DNA from: Pedobacter sp. Leaf41
GTDB taxonomy: Bacteria; Bacteroidota; Bacteroidia; Sphingobacteriales; Sphingobacteriaceae
Assembly: GCF_001422545.1 (NCBI RefSeq)
Contig: NZ_LMLE01000007.1
Location: 62,001 to 126,000, forward strand
DNA length: 64,000 bases
Reading direction: 5' to 3'
The translations under genes were made by a program, and so were the position numbers. Below are positions 17,299-26,215 of the stretch, piece after piece (position 1 is the stretch's first letter; each line of letters begins with the position of its first letter). The notes beneath the pieces were generated by a model. The model had not been told where the DNA came from. It worked only from the letters and a program-made list of their open reading frames with translations, and did no database searches.

Positions 17299-18342
17299 AT
17301 GAGTTCAGGAAAAATCAACAATGCAGAATTTGAGGATATCATTTTGAAAAAAAACGGAAAAGACCGTAGCGAAATACACTGCGGACCGGCTTTCGGAGTA
17401 GATGTATCTGTGGTGAATCTGCCCAATGGTTTGGCATTGGCCATGACCAGTGACCCACTTACGCTCATCCCCTCACTCGGTTTGCAAGAGTCGGCCTGGC
17501 TATCGGTGCATCTCATGGCTAACGACATGGCTACCACCGGCTTTGCACCCATGTATGCACAGATGGTTTTAAATCTGCCGACTTCACTCAGCGAACAGGA
17601 TTTTAATACCTATTGGACCTTTGTGCATCAAAATTGCCGCTCGATTGGCGTGGCCATAACAGGCGGGCATACCGGAAGAATTGAGGGACAGAACTCTACG
17701 ATTTCTGGTGGTGGTACCATGATGTTGTATGCACCTGGCGAAAGCATTTTGTTAAGCCGATATGCGCAAGAAGACGACCTGATCCTGGTAACAAAAGCCT
17801 GTGCGTTATCTTCATCAGCAGTTTTGGCGATGAGTTTCCCCGAAACAGTGAAGAATGCCATCGGAAAGGAACATTATGATCTGGCTTGTAGCTTGTTTTA
17901 TCAAACATCCAGTTTGGCTGAGGCTTTGATCGCAAAAGAATTTGGACACAATGCTGTTAGGGCCATGCATGATGTAACTGAAGGTGGAGTTTTAGGAGCG
18001 GTTTATGAAATGGCCATTGCTTCCGGTAACGGGGTCGAAATCGAAAACAGTGCAATTCCCGTAAGCGAAACCGTGCAGGAGATTTCTGACTTGTTTGGAC
18101 TTGATCCAAGATTCATTGTAGGTGCCGGCAGCATGGTTATGGCAGCAGATAAGTTTCAGGCAAATGCACTTATAAAAAAATTAGCAGATCAGCATATTCA
18201 GGCCACTATCATTGGAAAGTTTACATCAAAAGAGCGTGGATACAAGCTCATCAGCAACGACGAGGTAACCGATTTACCCTACTTTTCTACTGACCCTTAT
18301 TGGAATGCATTTTTTACTTCAAAACAGAAAGGATGGAAATAG
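17299..18342 (+). CDS. AIR-synthase-related (PurM/HypE/ThiL superfamily) protein
   Basis: A 347-residue member of the PurM-like ATP-binding superfamily. The N-terminal AIRS domain shows GVDVSVV and MTSDPLTL (metal and ATP-binding region), AWLSVHLMANDMATTGFAP (about 72-90) and the TGGHT loop. The C-terminal AIRS_C domain has MHDVTEGGVLGAVYEMA (about 220-236), a HypE/PurL-like signature. Members make activated phosphate intermediates: ThiL phosphorylates thiamine phosphate, PurM makes aminoimidazole ribotide (AIR) and HypE dehydrates a thiocarboxamide. TPP control would suit ThiL or a dedicated AIR supplier, but the sequence looks closer to HypE than to classical ThiL. It starts 6 nt after the methyltransferase stop. 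The reaction is unknown. Confidence 0.8.
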   Translation: MSSGKINNAEFEDIILKKNGKDRSEIHCGPAFGVDVSVVNLPNGLALAMTSDPLTLIPSLGLQESAWLSVHLMANDMATTGFAPMYAQMVLNLPTSLSEQDFNTYWTFVHQNCRSIGVAITGGHTGRIEGQNSTISGGGTMMLYAPGESILLSRYAQEDDLILVTKACALSSSAVLAMSFPETVKNAIGKEHYDLACSLFYQTSSLAEALIAKEFGHNAVRAMHDVTEGGVLGAVYEMAIASGNGVEIENSAIPVSETVQEISDLFGLDPRFIVGAGSMVMAADKFQANALIKKLADQHIQATIIGKFTSKERGYKLISNDEVTDLPYFSTDPYWNAFFTSKQKGWK

Positions 18343-18980
18343 TTAACACAATCGAGGGCGGCGTTTATTTGGTAGTCGATCCTGCTTTGGAACGGGAAAC
18401 ATTGCTCAAAAGCATTAAATCGGCATTGGCTGGAGGAATAAACATCGTACAAATATGGAACAACTGGCCTGCGCAAGTTGATAAATTATCGCTCATTAGA
18501 GACATCGCCAGACTTTGCGCCCCTTATTCCATTCCAATATTGATTAATGAGGATTGGAAATTGCTACTTGAAACCGATTACCTCGCTGGCGTACATTTTG
18601 ATCAACTAACAGATGACCTGCTGGACATTAGACAGGCTGTAGGAAGAAAAATTATTATCGGAGTAACCTGCTCGGGCCATCTGGATACCGTTCACAGCGC
18701 AAACCAGTACAACCTTGACTATATTTCCTTTTGCGCCATGTTTCCATCAAGCTCGGCTGGGAGCTGTAACATCGTTTTGCCCGAAACGGTACAACAAGCA
18801 AAGGCGATCACCAATATCCCACTTTTCATTTCAGGTGGAATGACTCCAGAAAACACCGCCATGTTGAAACTAAAAATACCATTCGATGGAGTTGCTGTAA
18901 TTTCAGGAATACTGGTAGCGAGCAATCCCGAAAAGGAAGCAAAGGCCTTTCAACTTGCACTAAACAACCAAAAGAAATAA
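18333..18980 (+). CDS. divergent thiamine-phosphate-synthase/TenI-like TIM-barrel protein
   Basis: A 215-residue protein from the ATG at 18333; a frame from 18300 is open, but that start lies well inside the upstream gene. It overlaps the AIRS-like gene by 10 nt, which suggests translational coupling. ThiE-type landmarks are present in order: VQIWNN, ILINEDWKLLLE, GVHFDQL, IIGVTCSGH, LDYISFCAMFPSS, PLFISGGMTPEN and DGVAVISGI. The canonical diphosphate-binding residues of ThiE (Arg and Lys in QLRxK) are replaced in QIWNN, and the PTxTK loop is replaced by PSSSAG. It therefore may not be an ordinary thiamine phosphate synthase. TPP control still argues for thiamine-related chemistry. Confidence 0.82.
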   Translation: MEIVNTIEGGVYLVVDPALERETLLKSIKSALAGGINIVQIWNNWPAQVDKLSLIRDIARLCAPYSIPILINEDWKLLLETDYLAGVHFDQLTDDLLDIRQAVGRKIIIGVTCSGHLDTVHSANQYNLDYISFCAMFPSSSAGSCNIVLPETVQQAKAITNIPLFISGGMTPENTAMLKLKIPFDGVAVISGILVASNPEKEAKAFQLALNNQKK

Positions 18981-18983
18981 AAT

Positions 18984-19259
18984 ATGAGAATGAAAACCAT
19001 AAATAAGTTATGCTGTCCTTTTGATAAGGCGGATCTTCAGTTGAAAATTTTTGTAAAAGACACTAACTTGAATGTACTGGAAGGTATTTTATCCTGCTCA
19101 GCATGCCAAAGAAACTATCCGATTATACATGGTGTGCCTATTATGTCGCCCGATGAATATCGTCAGATTGAGCTCGAACAGCCCATTATAGAAAACTGGA
19201 AAATTGAACACGGGCTAGAAGAAATCCGCCTTATTCCCGGCCAAATCGATCAAAGTTAA
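18984..19259 (+). CDS. Trm112-like small zinc-ribbon protein
   Basis: A 91-residue protein with the Trm112/UPF0434 pattern: an N-terminal CCPFDKADL (Cys10, Cys11), then LSCSACQRNYPIIHGVPIM with Cys38 and Cys41. The usual CPxC of the first knuckle is CPFD here, so only three or four Cys remain for zinc. In eukaryotes and archaea Trm112 binds and activates several SAM methyltransferases, so pairing with the operon's first gene is a reasonable inference. It starts 3 nt after the ThiE-like stop and ends the riboswitch operon. An alternative ATG lies at 18990. Confidence 0.75.
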   Translation: MRMKTINKLCCPFDKADLQLKIFVKDTNLNVLEGILSCSACQRNYPIIHGVPIMSPDEYRQIELEQPIIENWKIEHGLEEIRLIPGQIDQS

Positions 19260-19271
19260 AACATTTTCATT

Positions 19272-19319
19272 TTGCCTACATCTTGTTCAACGATATAAAA
19301 AAGAGCATAATGTAGGCAA
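19272..19319 (+). terminator. terminator of the TPP-riboswitch operon
   Basis: A 10-bp perfect stem (TTGCCTACAT at 19272-19281, ATGTAGGCAA at 19310-19319) with a 28-nt loop is followed by TTTGTTTT on the plus strand, 12 nt after the last gene. The loop is long, so efficiency is uncertain. Confidence 0.55.
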
Positions 19320-19408
19320 TTTGTTTTAGGAGATCTTGCTACGGGCATCGTTGTGACGTTGAAATTAACTTGCAGTTGAAGAAAATTGTGGCTAACCGCA
19401 GAAAGAAA

Positions 19409-21709
19409 TTAGAACGTGTAGTAAGTCAGTTCACCACCTCTAATCAAATCTGCGTGATTTAATCGGTAGCCTTTTATAGTTTTCCCGTTGAATACTATTT
19501 TTTCAATGTAGCCTTTACTTTTATGTCCTGATATCTTTCTTATTTTTAAGGTTTTACCATTTTGAAAGCGCACCAATACTTCATTAAATGTGGGTGTAGT
19601 TGCTTCATAAAATGTTGAAACCGGATCTACCGGATAAAATCCGAGTGAGGCAAAAACGTACCAAGCCGACATTTGGCCAGCATCATCGTTTCCGCTTAAG
19701 CCACCTGCCCCCTCATCGTATTCTTCATTCAGGATTTTGTTAACCTGCAGCTGGGTTTTCCATGGCGAAGCGGTAAAATTGTACAGAAAAGGTATTTGAT
19801 GACCAGGCTCATTTCCATGCCAATATTCCTGTTTGTTAAACAATGAATCTAATTCATTCTCTAGTTTTTTAGGTCCACCCATTAACTTAACCAAACCTGG
19901 TACATCTTGAGGCGCATAAAAACTGTACTGTCTCGGCGTCCCTTCTGTGATATAAGGTTCACGGTGATCGGCAAGAAACGGTTCGAACCAAGTTCCATTC
20001 TTGTAACGCCCTCTCATCATCCCGACACTGGTATCGAAAACATTTTTATAGTTTAATGCCCTTTTTTCTAGCACCTTAAAATCTTCTGTTTTACCCAAAT
20101 CTTTCGCGATTGTAGCTAATGCATAGTCATCAAATGCATATTCCAGCGTTCGGCTAACCTGCTCCTTTTTATGAAACGCATTCGGAATACTATCTTCCAT
20201 CGGAATATAGCCATATTTTAGATAGCTGTTTATTCCCCGTCTGCCTTTTCCATTTAGATAATCTACAGAGTCTGGCATCTCGAAAGCATTTTTCCTCATG
20301 AGTTGGTAAGCTTTCTGGATATCATAATCCCGAATCCCTTTGTTGTAAGCAGAAGCGATAAATGCCGTCGAATGATCGCCAATCATCGCAGCAGTATAGC
20401 TATTCCAGCATGGAAAAATAGGTAACCATCCCCCCTGCTCGCCTTTTGATATTAACGATTGAACAAAGGCGTTGCCCAGCTTTGGCTGCAACAATTCCAC
20501 CAAGGGAAGCTGAGCCCGGTAAATATCCCACATGGAGAAATCATCGTAATAATTTCCCTTAGCTATTTCGCGTTGATAGTTTCCTGCAAAACGAGGGTAA
20601 CCGCCATCAACATCATTAAAAAGCCTTGGATGTTGCTGGGCATGATAAAGTGCCGTGTAGAATATTTTTTTCTTTTTCTCATCGCCAGATACAATTTTAA
20701 TTTGTGCAAGCGATTCAGACCAGCTTTTTCTGGTCTTGCTTTTCACCTCCTCGAAACTTAAGGAGCCAATTTCTTCTTCCAGATTGGCTTTTGCAGCTGC
20801 TATACTGGTAAAAGAAGTTCCGGAAGATATGACAATTTGCTCGCCTTTTTCCAGTTTGAACCCAGCATAAACGCCAATGTTTTTCTTATTGATTATGGAT
20901 GTTGCAATGTCCGTTCTGCCTTCGCTAAAAGCACCACTTCTAGTAAATTTCCTATTAATTTTGATGAAGAAGTAGCCGCTAAAACCAGCAGGCTCTCCCC
21001 ATCCCTGATAAATACGATGAACAGGATTGTAGCCAGAGATTTCACCCTTTGATTGATCAATTTTAATGAAACCCTTTTCTTGATCGCTATTTGGGCTAAT
21101 TAACAGATAAATACTGTCTGCTTTTAGTGCCTTTACCCGAAGCATACCACTGCGGAGCGTAGCCGTGATTTCTGTTTCCAATTGATATTTCTGAAACACT
21201 GCTTTATAATAATCCGGCTGCGAAATTTCCCCTTGATGACTATAATTTTCGGCATAATCATTGGCAGCAGTTTTCAGTTTTCCGGAAATTGGCATGATGG
21301 TGAAACTGCCATAATCTTGCGTACAAGAACCACTAATCCAGTGACTGGCTCTAAAACCAAAAATTTTATCGTTATTGTAATAATATGGCGCCAGACATTT
21401 TTTCTCGCTAAGCTGTGTTTGCGGTGTCCACTGCGTCATTGCAAAAGGCGGAGCAACTGCCGGAATGGTATTGGCCAAGCGCTCCGTTTTATCCTCAATA
21501 TGTTGGCTTGCTTTCGTGGTACTGCCAGAAGTTCCAGAAAATGGCTGAACATATCGAATCAAATCCTTTTGTTGCGCAAAAGAAGAACTAGAAAACAGGC
21601 AAATGATCAACGTAATCTTCACGAAGCATGCACACGCATGTTTAAAAAAACCAATAACCACTTTTTCGGTCAAATCTGTCGAGTAATTAGTGCTAATCGA
21701 TTGAGTCAT
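19409..21709 (-). CDS. GH92 exo-alpha-mannosidase
   Basis: A 766-residue secreted GH92 enzyme. The N-terminal beta-sandwich begins at about 50 (IRYVQPFSGTSG), and the (alpha/alpha)6 catalytic domain carries GNEPGHQIPFLYN (Glu634, likely acid) and GNDDAGQMSAWY (Asp675 and Asp676, likely base). GH92 members are calcium-dependent inverting exo-alpha-mannosidases. The ATG at 21709 overlaps the GH89 stop as TAATG, so translation is coupled. The resulting N-terminus has about 27 residues before the hydrophobic signal segment, which is unusual; a shorter non-ATG start is possible. Last gene of locus 3. Confidence 0.95.
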   Translation of the reverse strand: MTQSISTNYSTDLTEKVVIGFFKHACACFVKITLIICLFSSSSFAQQKDLIRYVQPFSGTSGSTTKASQHIEDKTERLANTIPAVAPPFAMTQWTPQTQLSEKKCLAPYYYNNDKIFGFRASHWISGSCTQDYGSFTIMPISGKLKTAANDYAENYSHQGEISQPDYYKAVFQKYQLETEITATLRSGMLRVKALKADSIYLLISPNSDQEKGFIKIDQSKGEISGYNPVHRIYQGWGEPAGFSGYFFIKINRKFTRSGAFSEGRTDIATSIINKKNIGVYAGFKLEKGEQIVISSGTSFTSIAAAKANLEEEIGSLSFEEVKSKTRKSWSESLAQIKIVSGDEKKKKIFYTALYHAQQHPRLFNDVDGGYPRFAGNYQREIAKGNYYDDFSMWDIYRAQLPLVELLQPKLGNAFVQSLISKGEQGGWLPIFPCWNSYTAAMIGDHSTAFIASAYNKGIRDYDIQKAYQLMRKNAFEMPDSVDYLNGKGRRGINSYLKYGYIPMEDSIPNAFHKKEQVSRTLEYAFDDYALATIAKDLGKTEDFKVLEKRALNYKNVFDTSVGMMRGRYKNGTWFEPFLADHREPYITEGTPRQYSFYAPQDVPGLVKLMGGPKKLENELDSLFNKQEYWHGNEPGHQIPFLYNFTASPWKTQLQVNKILNEEYDEGAGGLSGNDDAGQMSAWYVFASLGFYPVDPVSTFYEATTPTFNEVLVRFQNGKTLKIRKISGHKSKGYIEKIVFNGKTIKGYRLNHADLIRGGELTYYTF

Positions 21710-23925
21710 TATTTTTTCTGATGGGCTCCTCCAACTTCTTTTCTGTATTTCGCATACATCTCAACGGAAAGGGTTACCGGATTTCCAACTGTTTTTGTAG
21801 GATAATCCTGGCGTTTGTTCACCCACTTCCATTCCCAGTCTGCTAATTCACTTTGAATGGTTGCAATATCCAGCTTTTTATTTTGTATGATCGCATTACT
21901 CGCTTTAGCAATAAACATTTCCCAGCGTGGTTTATAAAAATCACTTAATAATCCACTCCATTGGCGGCAAGCGTATTCATTCAGGGGACTTTTAGCATCG
22001 CCCCAAAGGGTGATTAAATCTTTCGCATTCTTTTCATAAAGTGTCTTCTCTTTTTCAGTTTTTCCCCATCTTCTCGCATCGCTTACCCACGGACCAAGTA
22101 AAAAGTCTTGTCTTGATGCAAGTAATTTGTCCATGTCATCAATCAAATTCAAAAACCTTTTGCTTTCAATCTGGAATGCCTGAAGGTTCTTCTTTTCATA
22201 CGCGGCAACTAATTTTCTTTGAATCGGCAAGGCATAATTGGCCAGCACCTGGCGGGTTAAATCAACAATATCGTATTGATAACCATCACTGGCTTTACAA
22301 TTTTTACTGGCTTTTATCAACGCATCCCATGCCGGAAGTAAATCCTGCTCATCATAGTTCAGCGTAGTTTTCGCCCATCGTGAAAGGGAATCTAAAGTTG
22401 GTCTGGCCTGAATTATAGATTCTGCACCATCTCTGATATATTTGTCAGAAGGTACATTGTAAACCGTTTTTCGTAAAATCTTCCAGGCATCTTGTGCATC
22501 CCGATCATTGGTTCCATAACGGTTGTTAACAAATTTAGGGAGCCATTTATTTAAATCGATTGGTGTTTTTTGCCAGGTATTGGCCATCATCAACTCATAT
22601 AAAACCGGATTTTGTTCTATCCCTTCCATACTCAAACCGATACCTTTCATTTTACCGCTTTTTGGATTTGCCAGCGCTTCGGCGGGTGCGGTTGCTACCA
22701 CATCCATGCGACCAAACAGATTAGTGTTTCCACCAAAATTGTGAAGCATATTCCAAATCCAAGGTTTGCCATAAAAGCCTTCCGTTCTTTTCCAAACGGG
22801 TTCAATTTCTGTAGCAAGATCCAGTAAAATCATTTTATCATCCGGAACTGCTTTTAACAAAGCTTCGGTTTGCGGCTCTTTCCAAAATTTTCTGTCGCTA
22901 TAAAAAAGCCATCCCTGCATCACCCAAACGGCTTTTGGATCGGCTTGAGACATTCCATCATAAATTCTTGCGCTCAGTTTACCTAAGTAATCAGGTGCTG
23001 ATGTTGGTGGCTCATTTTCATTAAACGTATCTGCAGAATAGAGATGATCCGTTCCTAAAAGTTCCGTTTGCTTCTCCAGAAACTTTTTACCTATTTGGGC
23101 AAACATCGGATCTTCAGAATCCAAAATATAAGTATCTGCAAAACCATTTGTCCAGTTGGTTGCTTTTAATTTTGCATTCGGGTATTTTGCTTTAAAGGCG
23201 GCAGGAACGTGACCAGTAAAGGCCGGAAGCACAGGTTTCATGCCAAGTGCCCGCTCCCTTTGTAAAATTTTCTTTTGCAAATCAAAGTGTTCTTTCATCC
23301 ATGAAACTGGTAAAGGACCACCCCATCCGTCGATGTTGCCCATCCAAAACCATGAAAAATATGCCGGACCAGTAAAAAAGCCACTTAATTCTTCATCAGA
23401 AAAACCCATTTCTTTATACAAAAGATACCAGGTATATTCTTCTCCGGTAATGGCCAGCGGCATATTGATTCCGTGTAAAGCCATCCAATCAATCTCTTTT
23501 TCCCATCTGGCCCAGTCCCACCAACTCATACTGTAGTTAAATGTACAGTAGTTCAAATAATAACGATATTCGTAAGGCGTTTCTTTTCGCACTTTAGCAG
23601 GTACCTTCGGAAGCGTAGCAGGCAGTTTTAAATTAGTGCCGTTCCAGGTGATTTGACAGTGTGCGTACTCAGTTAAATAGTGATAAAATGCTGAAGCGAT
23701 GGCCACGCCACTTGAACCTCTTAATAGGATTTTGTTGCCCTTGCTTTCAATTTCGAAAATATCTTTTCCATCTTTCGAATTCAGTTTTTCAGTGAGAAAA
23801 TACGATTGGTGCTTTGGAACCACCCTTGCAATAAGTTCGTTTGATGTTTTTAAATAATCTTGCGACCACGATTTGCCGTAGCCCAATAAACAGATTGCAA
23901 GAACAAAAAGGAATTTCAATTTCAT
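21709..23925 (-). CDS. GH89 alpha-N-acetylglucosaminidase (NAGLU-like)
   Basis: A 738-residue secreted enzyme homologous to human lysosomal NAGLU. After the signal peptide (to about 21) come an N-terminal alpha/beta domain, the TIM-barrel catalytic domain (EYRYYLNYCTFNYSMSWWDW near 115-135) and a C-terminal helical domain. The acid/base is Glu303 in DTFNENEPP, and the nucleophile is Glu434 in GLSMEGIEQN. GH89 enzymes release terminal alpha-linked GlcNAc and need the amino group to be acetylated. The upstream neighbour encodes an HGSNAT-like N-acetyltransferase 1 nt away, and the downstream GH92 gene overlaps the stop. No sulfatase or uronidase is present nearby. Confidence 0.95.
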   Translation of the reverse strand: MKLKFLFVLAICLLGYGKSWSQDYLKTSNELIARVVPKHQSYFLTEKLNSKDGKDIFEIESKGNKILLRGSSGVAIASAFYHYLTEYAHCQITWNGTNLKLPATLPKVPAKVRKETPYEYRYYLNYCTFNYSMSWWDWARWEKEIDWMALHGINMPLAITGEEYTWYLLYKEMGFSDEELSGFFTGPAYFSWFWMGNIDGWGGPLPVSWMKEHFDLQKKILQRERALGMKPVLPAFTGHVPAAFKAKYPNAKLKATNWTNGFADTYILDSEDPMFAQIGKKFLEKQTELLGTDHLYSADTFNENEPPTSAPDYLGKLSARIYDGMSQADPKAVWVMQGWLFYSDRKFWKEPQTEALLKAVPDDKMILLDLATEIEPVWKRTEGFYGKPWIWNMLHNFGGNTNLFGRMDVVATAPAEALANPKSGKMKGIGLSMEGIEQNPVLYELMMANTWQKTPIDLNKWLPKFVNNRYGTNDRDAQDAWKILRKTVYNVPSDKYIRDGAESIIQARPTLDSLSRWAKTTLNYDEQDLLPAWDALIKASKNCKASDGYQYDIVDLTRQVLANYALPIQRKLVAAYEKKNLQAFQIESKRFLNLIDDMDKLLASRQDFLLGPWVSDARRWGKTEKEKTLYEKNAKDLITLWGDAKSPLNEYACRQWSGLLSDFYKPRWEMFIAKASNAIIQNKKLDIATIQSELADWEWKWVNKRQDYPTKTVGNPVTLSVEMYAKYRKEVGGAHQKK

Positions 23926-23926
23926 A

Positions 23927-25141
23927 TCAAATTTTTAAGAACCACTTCTTATCGTAAAGAAATTTAAGGATAAATAATTGGATGCCGAAGATGGCCATCC
24001 ACAAAAGTGCCGATTGCCAGATTGCCGGAATCTTTTGAACTAAGCCACCGAAAATAAAAACCGCCGTAGATTCAAAATTAATAAGGCCATGGGCACAAAC
24101 GTATATGAGGATGGAGTTGCTGCCAATCCAAAGAAATGGAACACACCATTTTTTAATCGACTGCACATCAATAACATAATAAAATAGCGTAAATAACAAA
24201 ATGCTACATCCGCCAGCAAATAACACGAAAGTACTGGTCCACATGGTTTTGTTAATGGGGAAAATGATCGACCAAAGTAAGCCTAAAGCGATACATGCAA
24301 TACCTGCAAGAAATAATTTGAGTACTTTTTGATTGGGTGAGCTTGATTCTGATTTAATAAAAGTACCAGTAAATATGCCAATCATCGCAGAACAAATTGC
24401 AGGAATAGTGCTTAAAATTCCTTCCGGATCGTATACAATGCGATGGAGTTTTCCTGGCAAAAGTAATCGATCTATATAGGCTGATAAATTGCCTTCTGGT
24501 GTTAGCACGCCAGCACCAAAATGAGGCACCGGAACATACATCATGATAAAATAATAACCAAAAAGGATGCCTAAAAACCAAATGATTTGTTTTGGTAGCG
24601 AGAAGTTAAGATAAATCAGCGCAGCGAAAAAAGTAGAAAAAGCAATTCGTCCGAGCACACTGGCAAAGCGAGTATTTTCAAAACCATTCCACTGCAATAA
24701 TCCATTCACAATAAAACCCAGTACAATTAAAATCAAGGTTCGTTTGATTAACGAATAATAAACCTGATTAGAAAGGCTTTTATCGTTCGCCCTATTTTCA
24801 AAATATTTTTGGTACGAATAAGGCATTGATACGCCTGAAATAAAGATAAAAAGGGGAAAGATCAAATCGTAGAAAGTGAACCCGTTCCATGGAGAATGGT
24901 GCAGCTGATTGCTGATACCGACCATCATTCGCTCTAAAAGTGACAAATTTTCTGTACCTATAATCTGCCAGTCTTCATGATTTTGAGCAAGGCCATGCTT
25001 TTGCTTTACGGCGTTGGCTAAACCATGGAAAATCCCTTCGCCGCTAATAATCCAAAACATGTCGAAGCCACGCAAAGCATCCAAAGAAATTAATCTTTTT
25101 GGTTTACTTACTGGCAAATCGATCCTGGCGGTTAATTTCAT
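23927..25141 (-). CDS. HGSNAT-like (DUF5009/DUF1624) membrane acetyltransferase
   Basis: A 404-residue inner-membrane protein with about ten hydrophobic segments. The N-terminal signature RLISLDALRGFDMFW (16-30) and the HHSPWNGFTFYDLIFPLF segment (81-98) match the catalytic family of human heparan-alpha-glucosaminide N-acetyltransferase. His82 aligns with the proposed active-site His of that enzyme (from memory). HGSNAT moves an acetyl group from cytosolic acetyl-CoA across the membrane to a terminal glucosamine. Placed 1 nt before GH89, it would convert GlcN ends into GlcNAc that GH89 can cleave. The bacterial activity itself is inferred. Confidence 0.85.
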   Translation of the reverse strand: MKLTARIDLPVSKPKRLISLDALRGFDMFWIISGEGIFHGLANAVKQKHGLAQNHEDWQIIGTENLSLLERMMVGISNQLHHSPWNGFTFYDLIFPLFIFISGVSMPYSYQKYFENRANDKSLSNQVYYSLIKRTLILIVLGFIVNGLLQWNGFENTRFASVLGRIAFSTFFAALIYLNFSLPKQIIWFLGILFGYYFIMMYVPVPHFGAGVLTPEGNLSAYIDRLLLPGKLHRIVYDPEGILSTIPAICSAMIGIFTGTFIKSESSSPNQKVLKLFLAGIACIALGLLWSIIFPINKTMWTSTFVLFAGGCSILLFTLFYYVIDVQSIKKWCVPFLWIGSNSILIYVCAHGLINFESTAVFIFGGLVQKIPAIWQSALLWMAIFGIQLFILKFLYDKKWFLKI

Positions 25142-25190
25142 TTAAATATTAGTGGTGAAGATTATTGATTAATTTTTGCTTCCGCAGGAA

Positions 25191-26171
25191 CTATTTTTTT
25201 ATTGAAGTTTGATAAATCACGTAGCCTTCATCGTTAATCACCTGAACATTTAGGCTGTTGTTGCTTACAGAAAACAGCATAAAGCCATACTCTGATGCGA
25301 CCATCTGCGCATCAGGAATCAGTTTAACCGGCGTTTTCTCTGAAGCTGCACCAGAAATGAAATGATGGGTTTTGCCTTCAGGTTTAATATACTGCAAACT
25401 ATGCTCGTGCCCGGTTAAATATACATCAACCCCATTACGATCTAGCAGTGGTTTCAGTGAATTTCTAATGGCTTTGGTATCATAACCTTCGGTTCGGCTA
25501 CCGCCGGTAAACATAGGATGATGGCCTACCACAATTTTCCACTTAATGGAGGGATCTTTTTCGGCAAGTGTTTTTTCGAGCCATTTTTTTTGAGCCGTAG
25601 TATCCTGCCCTTTCACATTTGGGCCGTATTCTGCGTTTTTGTAAAATTCAGGAATCAATGGATTGGTATCTATAAAAGCAATTAAAACCTGATTGTTCAG
25701 ATCTCCATTGATGGGGAATCTCTTTGAAAAGTATCTTGCAGGCATTTTCCAGCGTCTGCTGATTTTTGAATATTCAACCTGGGCATCAGGATTTGACTTA
25801 TAATCGTGGTTACCGAGAATCACATACCAGTCCCATTGCAAAGAAAAATCAGTGTAGATATCTTCAAATGAATATTTAAACAGCGGGTCTCTTTCGCTGA
25901 TGACACCGCTAGGGTAAAAATTATCACCTGTGGAGATTATAAATTGAGCCTTAACATCTGCAGCGGTAATCCCCATTTGTTTCGCTACCTGTTTCTGGTG
26001 ATCGGCGCCATTTCTGCCCCAATCGCCCATGGCAATGAAATTTAAAGTACCAATTTCTTTTTTGAGGGCTTTTGTTGCAGTAATCGTTTCTGAAGGATTC
26101 TTTGTGATAATTTGTGCAAATAACGATCCTGCAGAAATAAGAGGAAGAAGAAATAGTAGTCGTTTATTCAT
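25191..26171 (-). CDS. secreted purple-acid/TRAP-type metallophosphatase
   Basis: A 326-residue exported calcineurin-like phosphoesterase. All five metal-binding blocks are present: GDWG (about 48-51), GDNFY with the purple-acid Tyr (about 83-87), GNHDY (about 120-124), GHHP (about 205-208) and GHEH (about 244-247). The layout matches tartrate-resistant acid phosphatase (ACP5-like). It would hydrolyse phosphomonoesters in the periplasm. It lies between SusD (96 nt upstream, with a hairpin terminator between) and the HGSNAT-like gene (49 nt downstream). In this locus it may remove phosphate from a phosphorylated mannose or inositol; this is inference. Confidence 0.9.
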   Translation of the reverse strand: MNKRLLFLLPLISAGSLFAQIITKNPSETITATKALKKEIGTLNFIAMGDWGRNGADHQKQVAKQMGITAADVKAQFIISTGDNFYPSGVISERDPLFKYSFEDIYTDFSLQWDWYVILGNHDYKSNPDAQVEYSKISRRWKMPARYFSKRFPINGDLNNQVLIAFIDTNPLIPEFYKNAEYGPNVKGQDTTAQKKWLEKTLAEKDPSIKWKIVVGHHPMFTGGSRTEGYDTKAIRNSLKPLLDRNGVDVYLTGHEHSLQYIKPEGKTHHFISGAASEKTPVKLIPDAQMVASEYGFMLFSVSNNSLNVQVINDEGYVIYQTSIKK

Positions 26172-26215
26172 GAATTGAATTGGGTCTTTTTAATGAAATG
26201 GATAAAATTTTAAAA

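Noticed and set aside
19409..25141. Heparan sulfate degradation as the role of locus 3
   Set aside because: NAGLU and HGSNAT homologues suggest it at first, but no sulfatase, heparinase, uronidase or iduronidase is present, while mannosidase and inositol oxygenase are unexplained by it.
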